NCBI GenBank assembly: GCA_036824245.1 | Contig: DAITAO010000001.1 | Coordinates: 1-64,000 of the forward strand | DNA length: 64,000 bases | Source of the DNA: JACVRM01 sp036824245 | GTDB lineage: Bacteria; Actinomycetota; Thermoleophilia; Gaiellales; Gaiellaceae | Direction of reading: 5' to 3' | In this document: in pieces, positions 1 to 7,237 of the stretch | How the letters are laid out: every line of letters begins with the position of its first letter | How positions within the stretch are numbered: position 1 is the stretch's first letter | The notes under the pieces: generated by a model | Seen by the model: only the letters and a program-made list of their open reading frames with translations | What the model was told of the DNA's origin: nothing | Database searches by the model: none | Translations under genes and position numbers: made by a program

Positions 1-557
1 GAGATGTAGCGGCGCTCGCGGGTGTCCACCTTGATCCGCTCGCCGACGTTGACGAAGAGCGGCACCTGAACAATCGCCCCGGTCTCCAGCTTCGCGGGCT
101 TCGTCACGTTGGAGACCGTGTCGCCCTTGACGCCGGGCTCCGTCTCCACGACCTGGAGCTCGACCGAGGTGGGGAGCTGCAGGCCGGAGGGCTTGCCGTC
201 GACAGTCAGCACCTGGACGGAAGCCGACGGCTGCATGAAGTCGAGCGCGTCGGCGACGGTATCCCGTGCGAGATTGAACTGCTCGTAAGTCTCGGTGTCC
301 ATGAAGACGACGTCGTCGCCGGCGTCGTAGAGGTACTGCACGTCCTTGACCGCGGTGTGGATGCGCGAGAACTTCTCGCCGGCGCGGAACGTCTTCTCGA
401 CGACGGCGCCTGAGTCGATGTTCTTGACCTTCGTGCGCACGAACGCGCCGCCCTTGCCCGGCTTCACGTGCTGGAACTCGACGATTCGCCAGACGCCGCC
501 GTCCAGCTCGATGTGCATGCCGTTGCGGAACTGGCTCGTGTTGACCGTCTCTGCCAC
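1..557 (-). CDS. efp: Elongation factor P (3' end cut by window edge)
   Basis: EF-P binds between the ribosomal P and E sites and relieves stalling at proline runs. From the GTG at 557, 185 full codons are visible, ending in RRYI, so only the last residue or few and the stop are missing. The KOW-like first domain carries the conserved loop lysine in KPGKGG (Lys35, the position modified in many bacteria), followed by two OB domains with the GERIKVDTRE signature near the C-terminus. It is the last gene of the alaS...aro...pepQ block, but a TACACT hexamer 8 nt before the GTG suggests its own leaderless promoter. Confidence 0.96.
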   Translation of the reverse strand, partial: MAETVNTSQFRNGMHIELDGGVWRIVEFQHVKPGKGGAFVRTKVKNIDSGAVVEKTFRAGEKFSRIHTAVKDVQYLYDAGDDVVFMDTETYEQFNLARDTVADALDFMQPSASVQVLTVDGKPSGLQLPTSVELQVVETEPGVKGDTVSNVTKPAKLETGAIVQVPLFVNVGERIKVDTRERRYI

Positions 558-571
558 GGCGGTCGAGTGTA
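558..571 (-). promoter_or_regulatory. Putative -10 of efp (leaderless)
   Basis: TACACT (566-571 read on the minus strand) lies 8 nt before the efp GTG. No clear -35 was recognised. Confidence 0.45.
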
Positions 572-611
572 GCGCGCACCTGCATTGGACTTGGTGGCGC
601 TGACTGACGCG

Positions 612-1649
612 TTACCCGACGGTCACGAGCTCCTTCGTGAACGAGGTGAGCACCTCGGCGCCGCCCTCGCGCACGACGACGAGGTCCTCGATGCGCACCC
701 CGCCGCGGCCCGGCAGGTAGACGCCCGGCTCGACCGAGGTCACGTTGGCCGCGACGAGCGTCTCGGCGGACTCGGGCGACAGGCGAGGCAGCTCGTGGAC
801 GTCCAGGCCGACGCCGTGCCCGAGCCCGTGGCCGAAGTGCTCGCCGTGGCCTGCCTGCTCGATCAGATCCCGCGCGGTGCGATCCGCCTCGACGCCCGTG
901 CGGCCCGGCCGGACACCCTCCAGCCCCGCCAGCTCCGCACGAAGGCAGACGTCGTACGCCTCCTGCAGGTCGTCCGGCAACGGTCCTGCGGCGAACGTCC
1001 GCGTGCAGTCCGAGCAGTAGCCGTCGAGAATCGCCCCGGCGTCCACGATCACCGTCTGTCCCCTCTCGACCGGGCGGTCGCCGGGCCTCGTATGGGGGTT
1101 GGCGCCGTTGGCGCCTGCCGCGACGATCACCGGAAACGCCGTCGCCTCTGCACCGAGCTCGTGCAGGGTCGACTCCATGCGCCAGGCGAGCTCGCGTTCC
1201 GTTCGGCCGATGACCGGCTCCTGCGCGAAGCGCTCGAACGCGGCATTCGTCAACTCGGTGGCGCGGCGAACCGCCTCGATCTCGTCTTCCTCCTTGACTG
1301 CGCGCAGCCCTCTGACGAGGTCATGCGTCGGAACGAGATCGAGGCCACCCGCGCGAAGCGACTCGTAGTCGGCGTACGAGAGCGTCTCCGCCTCGAAGGC
1401 GACACGGCCGGAGAGGCGCTCGACGAGGTCGGCGACGAGCGAGCGCCTGGTGATCTCGAACTCGACGCCCGGAACCTGCCGGCCGGCTTCGGCATAGCGG
1501 AAGTCGGCGAAGAGCCTCACTCGTGCCGGCTCGATGAGGGCGGCCGTGTTCGTGCTGCGGAATCCCGTCAGGTAGCGGACGTTGACCGTGTTCGTGACGA
1601 GGAGCGGCGCGTCGACCGCCGCCCGCACTTGCTCGACGCGTCCGTTCAC
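612..1649 (-). CDS. pepQ: Xaa-Pro aminopeptidase (M24 family)
   Basis: Cytoplasmic metallopeptidase of 345 aa that removes residues next to proline. The creatinase-like N-domain (about 1-125) is followed by the pita-bread catalytic domain. The five metal ligands are visible: Asp in VDAGA, Asp in CSDCTRTF, His in FGHGLGHGVG, Glu in TSVEPGVY and Glu in GGVRIEDLV. Start is a GTG whose last two bases overlap the aroQ stop (GTGA), so translation is coupled. The family cannot be split by sequence reading alone into PepP or PepQ specificity; its place between aroQ and efp is the usual actinobacterial and firmicute arrangement. Confidence 0.92.
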   Translation of the reverse strand: MNGRVEQVRAAVDAPLLVTNTVNVRYLTGFRSTNTAALIEPARVRLFADFRYAEAGRQVPGVEFEITRRSLVADLVERLSGRVAFEAETLSYADYESLRAGGLDLVPTHDLVRGLRAVKEEDEIEAVRRATELTNAAFERFAQEPVIGRTERELAWRMESTLHELGAEATAFPVIVAAGANGANPHTRPGDRPVERGQTVIVDAGAILDGYCSDCTRTFAAGPLPDDLQEAYDVCLRAELAGLEGVRPGRTGVEADRTARDLIEQAGHGEHFGHGLGHGVGLDVHELPRLSPESAETLVAANVTSVEPGVYLPGRGGVRIEDLVVVREGGAEVLTSFTKELVTVG

Positions 1650-2074
1650 TCGCGCTCCACGATGAAAACCAGGGCCTCGCGGTAGCCGTCCGGCCCCTTA
1701 CCGACGACGCGGTGGGCGGCGAGGCCGTCCAGCACCGAGTGGTGCCGCCACTGCTCGCGCTCGTAGATGTTCGAGAGATGCACCTCGACGACCGGCTTGC
1801 CGGCGTACTCGAGCGCATCGCGGATCGCCCAGCTGTAGTGCGTCCACGCTCCGGCGTTCACCACCAGGCCGTCCACGCCGTCTATGGCGTCGTGGCACCA
1901 CTCGACGAACTCACCCTCGTGGTTCGTCTGCCGGCAGCGCACCTTGCACTTGAGCTCGGCAGCCCAGGCATAGATCTGCGTTTCGAGCTCGTCGAGGCCG
2001 AGGCCGCCGTACATCGCCGGGTCGCGGCGGCCCAGCACGTCGAGGTTGACCCCGTTCAGCACGTCGATGCGCAC
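1646..2074 (-). CDS. aroQ: 3-dehydroquinate dehydratase, type II
   Basis: Third step of the shikimate pathway: 3-dehydroquinate to 3-dehydroshikimate. At 142 aa it has the normal type II length. Visible signatures are NGVNLDVLGRRDPAMYG (flexible lid with catalytic Arg and Tyr), QTNHEGEFVEW, NAGAWTHYSWAIRDAL (catalytic His region) and EVHLSNIYERE. GTG start. It follows the aroK-aroB fusion by 10 nt and overlaps pepQ by 4 nt. Confidence 0.96.
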   Translation of the reverse strand: MRIDVLNGVNLDVLGRRDPAMYGGLGLDELETQIYAWAAELKCKVRCRQTNHEGEFVEWCHDAIDGVDGLVVNAGAWTHYSWAIRDALEYAGKPVVEVHLSNIYEREQWRHHSVLDGLAAHRVVGKGPDGYREALVFIVERE

Positions 2075-2084
2075 GGCGGCGAGC

Positions 2085-3503
2085 CTACCCGGCGATCAGC
2101 GCGTCGAGCGCGGAGTGCACGTCTTCGACGGGCACGGCATCGGTCACGAGCGGCCGGCCCGGCGACTCGAGCAGCACGAGCCGCAGACGCTTGTCGCGCA
2201 CCTTCTTGTCGCGCATGAGCGCCGCGCGCGCCCGCTCCCGGTCCACGTGCACAGGCTGCGGGCGAAGCACGCTCTCCACATCGTCCGTGGGCAGGCCGGA
2301 AAGGCGCAGTGCCGCAAGCAGGCCGAGCGCGACGGCATCGCCGTGCGCCAATGTGTAGCCGCTGGCCGTCTCCAGCGCGTGTGCGAACGTGTGGCCGAGG
2401 TTGAGCTCGGCCCGCTCGCCCCGCTCCGTCGGGTCGCGCATGCAGACGGCCGTCTTGAACGCTGCGCAGCGCCGCACGAGCTCCGGCTCCGGCAGCTCCC
2501 AGAGACGCTCGCCCGCCAGCAGCCCTGTCTTGACCGCCTCGGCCAGGCCCGCACGCCGCTCGCTCTCGGGGAGTGTGGCGAGGACGGTCGGGTCGATCAC
2601 CGTGCGCACGGGCCAATGGAACGCGCCGACGAGGTTCTTTCCCTGCGGGAGGTCGAGACCCGTCTTGCCCCCGATCGCCGCGTCGACCTGGCCGACCAGC
2701 GTCGTGGGCACGGCGACCCAGGGCACGCCGCGCAGGTGCGTGGCAGCGACGAATCCTGCACAGTCGGTCACGCACCCGCCGCCCAGCGCGAGGACGATGC
2801 CGTCGCGGCCGAGCGGTAGCGCAGCCCAGAGACGCTCCGCGATCACGAGCGTCTTGGCCTCCTCACCCGAGGGCAGCTCGTGGGAGGAGACGAGCCTTTC
2901 GCCGAGCGCGAGCTGCACGCCCGCGCCGTAGATGCCGGCCACGCGTTCGTCGCTGACGAGGCCGACCGGGCCCTTGCCGGGAACGAGCTCGCCGAGCCGC
3001 TCGAGAGAGCCTCCCGCGACGTGCACCGCACCGGCGGCCAGAACGACATCGGCGGCGTCACGTGCCACGGCGTCGGCGGCCTCGCCGTAGACCGGACCGC
3101 GCTCGGCGTGGAGAAGGCGGAACGCCGCCTCGTCACGCGCCAGCGGACGCCCGCCCTGCGCGGCGCGCGCCCAGGCTTCTTCGACGTCGACCTCGAGGAG
3201 CACGGTGAACGCGAACCGGTCTAGCCAGGTGCGGACGAGCGCGGACTCGACCGCTCCGCCGCCGAGGGCGATCACCGCCGGCGTCGCGTGCTCGAGCGCC
3301 CGCAGCACCACGTGCTCCTCGACAGCGCGAAACGACCCGTCCTCGAACAGCTCCTCGATCGAGCGGTGCGTCTCGTCGACCACGGCGTCGTCGGTATCTA
3401 CGAAGGGGCGTCCGAGCTCGCGTGCGACCGCCGCGCCCACGGTCGTCTTGCCCGCGCCCATGAAGCCGACGAGCGCGACGTGGCGGTCTAACGCGGGGCC
3501 CAC
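2085..3503 (-). CDS. aroKB: Fused shikimate kinase / 3-dehydroquinate synthase
   Basis: One reading frame encodes two shikimate pathway enzymes. Residues about 1-165 are AroK: Walker A GFMGAGKTT, DTDD shikimate-binding motif, ALGGGAV and the lid GGRPLARD. Residues about 170-472 are AroB: LGGGCVTDCAGFVAATHLRG, PTTLVGQVDAAIGGKTGLD, EAVKTGLL and NLGHTFAHALE (metal His). No stop separates the halves. I place the start at the GTG at 3503, 16 nt inside aroC, because the P-loop begins 10 residues later; longer in-frame starts run through all of aroC. The enzymes catalyse steps 2 and 5, flanking those of AroQ and AroE. Confidence 0.93.
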   Translation of the reverse strand: MGPALDRHVALVGFMGAGKTTVGAAVARELGRPFVDTDDAVVDETHRSIEELFEDGSFRAVEEHVVLRALEHATPAVIALGGGAVESALVRTWLDRFAFTVLLEVDVEEAWARAAQGGRPLARDEAAFRLLHAERGPVYGEAADAVARDAADVVLAAGAVHVAGGSLERLGELVPGKGPVGLVSDERVAGIYGAGVQLALGERLVSSHELPSGEEAKTLVIAERLWAALPLGRDGIVLALGGGCVTDCAGFVAATHLRGVPWVAVPTTLVGQVDAAIGGKTGLDLPQGKNLVGAFHWPVRTVIDPTVLATLPESERRAGLAEAVKTGLLAGERLWELPEPELVRRCAAFKTAVCMRDPTERGERAELNLGHTFAHALETASGYTLAHGDAVALGLLAALRLSGLPTDDVESVLRPQPVHVDRERARAALMRDKKVRDKRLRLVLLESPGRPLVTDAVPVEDVHSALDALIAG

Positions 3504-4579
3504 GGAATGCGTTCGCGGTAGGCGCGGTAAGCGGCGACGAAATCGGCGAGCGCGTCGCCGCCGAACTTCTCGCGCGCGGCACGCGCAAGCTCCCAGGCGA
3601 CGGCGGCTTCGGCGACCACGGCCAGCGCCTCGACGGCGGCCACGTCGCTGCGCTCGACGAGCGCCTCGGCGGGCTCGCCCGTTTCCAGGTCGACGGAGCG
3701 GAGGGGTTGCATCAGGGTGGGCAGGGGCTTCATGGCCGCCCGAACGACGATGTCTTCCCCGTTCGTGACACCGCCCTCGAGCCCGCCTGCGCGGTTGGTC
3801 AGTCGCCCGAGGCCCGGGGCGATCTCGTCGTGTGACTCCGAGCCGCGCGCGGAGGCTAGTGCAAAGCCGCTTCCGATCTCGGCGCCCTTGACCGCCTGAA
3901 TGCTCACGAGTGCTCCCGCGATGCGCCCGTCGAGCCGCTGGCCGCTCGTGGCGTAGGAACCTAGCCCGGGGAGCATCCCGGTGGCGCGCACTTCGACGAG
4001 GCCGCCGAGCGTGTCTCGATTCGCGCGCGCGTCGTCTACAGCTGCGCGGCGATCGGGCTCGTCCTCGGCCCCGCCGACCTCGAGAACGCTGCTCATCACG
4101 ACTAAGCCGACCTCGGCGAGCAGCGCCTTCGCGACAGCACCCGCGGCGACCGTGATCGCCGTCCCGCGCGCGCTCGCGCGCTCGAGCGTGTTCCGCACAT
4201 CGGCGTGGCCGAACTTGAGCGTCCCGGGGAGGTCGGCGTGACCAGGGCGCGGGACCGTGACCGGCTTCACACCCTTCCCGTGCGGCTCTCCGGCCGGCGG
4301 CCAGGGGCTCATCCCCCATGCCCAGTTCTCGTGGTCGCGGTTCCGCAAGACGAGCGCGAGCGGAGTTCCGATCGTGCGGCCGTGGCGCAGGCCGGCAAGC
4401 ACCTCCACCTCGTCGCGCTCGATGCGCTGGCGCGGACTGCGCCCGTAGCCCTCTTGGCGGCGGCGCAACTCGCGGTCGATGGTCTCGCGTTCGAGGAGGA
4501 GGCCGGCGGGCAGGCCGGTGACGATGCCGACGAGCGCCGGGCCGTGCGACTCGCCGGCGGTCGTGAGCGTCAGGGCCAC
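3488..4579 (-). CDS. aroC: Chorismate synthase
   Basis: Final shikimate pathway enzyme (EPSP to chorismate, reduced FMN cofactor), 363 aa. Signatures: N-terminal TTAGESHGPALVGIV, the RHGRTIGTPLAL and DHENW segments, RASARGTA, and the C-terminal GGVTNGEDIVVRAAMKPL. GTG start, 9 nt after aroE. The EPSP synthase gene aroA is not in this window. Confidence 0.96.
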   Translation of the reverse strand: MALTLTTAGESHGPALVGIVTGLPAGLLLERETIDRELRRRQEGYGRSPRQRIERDEVEVLAGLRHGRTIGTPLALVLRNRDHENWAWGMSPWPPAGEPHGKGVKPVTVPRPGHADLPGTLKFGHADVRNTLERASARGTAITVAAGAVAKALLAEVGLVVMSSVLEVGGAEDEPDRRAAVDDARANRDTLGGLVEVRATGMLPGLGSYATSGQRLDGRIAGALVSIQAVKGAEIGSGFALASARGSESHDEIAPGLGRLTNRAGGLEGGVTNGEDIVVRAAMKPLPTLMQPLRSVDLETGEPAEALVERSDVAAVEALAVVAEAAVAWELARAAREKFGGDALADFVAAYRAYRERIPWAPR

Positions 4580-4588
4580 GGCCTAAGG

Positions 4589-5266
4589 CTACGGCCGCAC
4601 CGCAGCCCGCATGACCTCGAGCGGCGCGGGCACGCCCGTCCAGAGCTCGAAGGCAGCGGCGCCCTGTGCGACCAGCACGTCCAGCCCGTCGAGCACACGG
4701 GCACCCGCAGCCCGCGCGGCAGCAGCGGTCGCGGACCCCGGGTAAGGGAGGTCGACGAGCGTCTGCCCCTGCCCCACCGAAACGACCACGTCGTCCCGCA
4801 CCGGGGTCGCGTTGACGACCAGATCAGCGCCGGCGGGGTCGGGGGGCCACTCACCCTGTCTGGAGAAGACCCGCGCGTGCGGCAGGGCATGGGTGAACGC
4901 CGTGGCCGCGCCACCCGCGCCGACCACGACGGGACGCTCGGCCGTGAGACCCGCCAGGATGGCCGCGTCAGTCGTCCAGCCGGTCACACGATCACGCTCG
5001 ACGACGAGCGTGTTCACCGAAGGGGCGTCCGTTTCGACGAGGGCTGCCATGGCCAGCTTGTGAGGCGCGGTCACGTTCGCGCCGGCGAAGCCGAGTGCGA
5101 CCAGGCCACGCACCGCTGCCACGAGGGCCCCGGGCTCGACTCGCAGCGCCACATACGCCCAGCCGAGGCCGCGTGCGGCGAAGGCGGCGTTCTGCATGCG
5201 CGGGGACAGCGAGCCTGAGACAGGGTCGCCGATGAGCGCCACGAGCCGCGTCTCAGCGCCGAGCAT
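4589..5266 (-). CDS. aroE: Shikimate dehydrogenase (short form)
   Basis: NADPH-dependent reduction of 3-dehydroshikimate. Present are SGSLSPRMQNAAF (shikimate-binding Ser pair), GANVTAPHK (catalytic Lys), the TTDAA segment, the Rossmann glycine motif GAGGAA, NATPV and the C-terminal LVAQGAAAFELWTG. At 225 aa it is shorter than the usual ~270; the trimming is in loops of the cofactor domain, and no key residue is visibly missing. ATG start. It heads the aroE-aroC-aroKB-aroQ-pepQ run. Confidence 0.93.
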   Translation of the reverse strand: MLGAETRLVALIGDPVSGSLSPRMQNAAFAARGLGWAYVALRVEPGALVAAVRGLVALGFAGANVTAPHKLAMAALVETDAPSVNTLVVERDRVTGWTTDAAILAGLTAERPVVVGAGGAATAFTHALPHARVFSRQGEWPPDPAGADLVVNATPVRDDVVVSVGQGQTLVDLPYPGSATAAAARAAGARVLDGLDVLVAQGAAAFELWTGVPAPLEVMRAAVRP

Positions 5267-5392
5267 TCGTCACGAACACGGCGCACACAGGCGCGAGTTG
5301 CCCGCATACGATCGCATTGGGGAGGAGGCTACGGGTACCTGGGCGCACGTCCTGCCGGGACATGTCGCACCCACGCATGTCAGCATCCGGGC

Positions 5393-5770
5393 GTGGCAAC
5401 GCTGACGGGAATCTCGCCGGTGCTGCTCGTGTCCGACGTCGAGCGATCCGTTGCGTACTACGCCGATCGGCTCGGCTTTCGGTGCGAGGTGTTCGGCGAT
5501 CCACCCGACTTCGCAACCGCGACACGTGACGAGGCGACCCTCTTGCTCGCGCTCTGCCGCGAGCCGGACCGCCTCGTGCCCAACTGGCGAATCGTCGACA
5601 ATATGTGGAACGCATACATCCGCGTCGATGACGCCGAGGGCGTCTACGCCGAAGTACAGGAGCGTGGCGCGGCCATCGACTACACGATCTACGACGCCCC
5701 GCACGGCTTCCGAGAGTTCGGAGTGCAGGACCCTGACGGCCACGACATTGCGTTCGGACAGCCGCTCTAG
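5393..5770 (+). CDS. VOC-family protein (glyoxalase/bleomycin-resistance fold)
   Basis: 125 aa with the paired beta-alpha-beta-beta-beta layout of the vicinal oxygen chelate superfamily: SPVLLVSDVERSVAYYADRLGF at the start, then a central metal-ligand type strand, and FGVQDPDGHDIAFGQP at the end. Substrate cannot be told; glyoxalase, dioxygenase and resistance proteins share the fold. GTG start. It lies on the plus strand between mltG and aroE, splitting a gene block that is otherwise contiguous, so it looks like a later insertion. Confidence 0.85.
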   Translation: MATLTGISPVLLVSDVERSVAYYADRLGFRCEVFGDPPDFATATRDEATLLLALCREPDRLVPNWRIVDNMWNAYIRVDDAEGVYAEVQERGAAIDYTIYDAPHGFREFGVQDPDGHDIAFGQPL

Positions 5771-5872
5771 CCTCTCAGGCACCCGATGATCCAGGCCGGC
5801 CGGGTCCTGCTCCGTCGAGCCACGCTGGGAGCGCTCGATGCCACGATCGTCGCTAGTTCTGCTCCGTGCACA

Positions 5873-5909
5873 CTGCGTGACACGCAGAGAGCGGCATGAC
5901 TGCGTCATG
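5873..5909. repeat. Two adjacent perfect 6-3-6 inverted repeats
   Basis: CTGCGT-GAC-ACGCAG (5873-5887) and CATGAC-TGC-GTCATG (5895-5909), 7 nt apart, in the 192-nt space between the converging VOC and mltG ends. There is no T-run, so they look more like operators or recombination-associated sites than terminators. Nothing else was recognised in 5771-5962. Confidence 0.5.
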
Positions 5910-5962
5910 TTCTCACTGATCCCAGCAAACACCCGCGCCGCGTCAGCTCACCCGTCCGGCGA

Positions 5963-6817
5963 CTAGAACCCGTGCACGCGCTGATACTCGAGGAACTCCG
6001 CCTCGCTGGCCGTGAAGAAGTGGTGCTGCCGGTCCGGCTTGCGCACGAAGTAGAGGTACCTGGTCTGCTTCGGATGAGCTGCCGCCTGCATTGACGCAAG
6101 GCCGGGGCTGGCGATCGGCCCGGGTGGCAGTCCGTAGTGGACACGCGTGTTGTAAGGATGCGGGTCGTCGAGCTGCGACTGCCGCAGGGACTCGGTCGGC
6201 GGCACGTCGAGGGCGTAACGGATCGTCGCGTCGATCCCGAGCCTGATGCGCGCGCGCAGCCGGTTGTAGATCACCGATGCCACGAGGGCGCGCTCCTCTG
6301 GCGCGACCACCTCCTTCTCGATCATCGAGGCGATGATCAGCACGTCGTAGGGCGTGAGGTTCCGCGAGCGCGCATAGCGCAGGTCGACCTTCGCCCAGTT
6401 GCGCTGGAACGCATCGAGCTGCTCCGCAACGAGCTGCTTGGACGTGGTGCGCGGCGTGAACTCGTACGTCGCGGGAAAGAGAAAGCCCTCGAGGGAGCGA
6501 GGCTTGCCGTCCCGGGCGAAGCGGCCGGGCAGGCGTGAGCGCTTCGTCAGGCGCAGATACTCACGCTCCGAGAGCCGCGTCGAGAGGTTGCGCTTGCGCC
6601 TGGCCAGCCCGTTCACTTCCGTGATCCGCTCGGCCATCTGCTCGCGGGTGAACCCCTCGGGAAACACGATCCTCAACGTCGGCAGCGGGGGCGCGACGGC
6701 CGTTGTCACATCGCCGTCGTCCCGGAGGTCGCGCAGGACGTCCACCCCGAGCCAGCCGAGCACGGCCATGGTGCCGCCGAGCAGCAGCAGCACGAGCATG
6801 CGGACAACGATCCTCAT
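5963..6817 (-). CDS. mltG: Endolytic transglycosylase MltG (YceG)
   Basis: Membrane-anchored lytic transglycosylase that cuts nascent glycan strands and is thought to terminate their growth. 284 aa: a short cytoplasmic tail, one transmembrane helix (about 7-28), a LysM-like segment, then the YceG domain with SLEGFLFPATYEF, ASMIEKEV (catalytic Glu), RLGIDATIRYAL and NTRVHYGLPPGPIASPG. Start ATG at 6817 overlaps the ruvX stop (ATGA); an in-frame start 27 nt upstream is less likely. Confidence 0.95.
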   Translation of the reverse strand: MRIVVRMLVLLLLGGTMAVLGWLGVDVLRDLRDDGDVTTAVAPPLPTLRIVFPEGFTREQMAERITEVNGLARRKRNLSTRLSEREYLRLTKRSRLPGRFARDGKPRSLEGFLFPATYEFTPRTTSKQLVAEQLDAFQRNWAKVDLRYARSRNLTPYDVLIIASMIEKEVVAPEERALVASVIYNRLRARIRLGIDATIRYALDVPPTESLRQSQLDDPHPYNTRVHYGLPPGPIASPGLASMQAAAHPKQTRYLYFVRKPDRQHHFFTASEAEFLEYQRVHGF

Positions 6818-7203
6818 CCGCGCAGACCCCGGGACTCGCGCCACTCCAGATAGCCGCTCAGGAGGTAGGCGGCCGCGCGCGCGTCATCGGCTCCCGCTCC
6901 CGCCAGCTTCGTGGTGAACCGCTCGTCGTACGTGTCGATGGGCACGTCGACCGCTTCGCGCAAAGCAGCGAGAAAACGCTCGGTCTCGCGAGCCTGTTCC
7001 CCGATCTCGCCGGAGAGCGTCAGCGGCAGCCCCACGACCACGCGCTCCGCGCCCTCGCTGCGGACGAGGTCGGCGAGCCGCGCCAGCCCGGCCTCGCTCC
7101 CCGCCCGCTCCACCACTTCGAGCGGCCGCGCGACCGTCCCGGTGGGATCGGACACGGCGACGCCGGTGCGCGCGGGCCCATAGTCGAGCGCGAGCACCTT
7201 CAC
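6814..7203 (-). CDS. ruvX: Putative pre-16S rRNA nuclease, RuvX/YqgF
   Basis: RNase H-fold protein implicated in 16S rRNA 5'-end maturation. 129 aa with LALDYGPARTGVAVSD (first acidic catalytic residue), VVVGLPLTLSGEIGEQA and YDERFTT (second acidic site). GTG start; 34 nt downstream of alaS and overlapping mltG by 4 nt, the conserved order. Confidence 0.94.
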   Translation of the reverse strand: MKVLALDYGPARTGVAVSDPTGTVARPLEVVERAGSEAGLARLADLVRSEGAERVVVGLPLTLSGEIGEQARETERFLAALREAVDVPIDTYDERFTTKLAGAGADDARAAAYLLSGYLEWRESRGLRG

Positions 7204-7237
7204 GGAACGGGCGATTCTACGGATAGGACCGGCGGTC

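Noticed and set aside
585..1685. Long plus-strand open frame opposite pepQ
   Set aside because: Mirror frame of a well-conserved M24 gene; Arg/Asp/Ala-rich with no family signature. The same applies to long antisense frames over aroE/aroC, alaS, aspS, hutI, gcvPB, murC and mraY.
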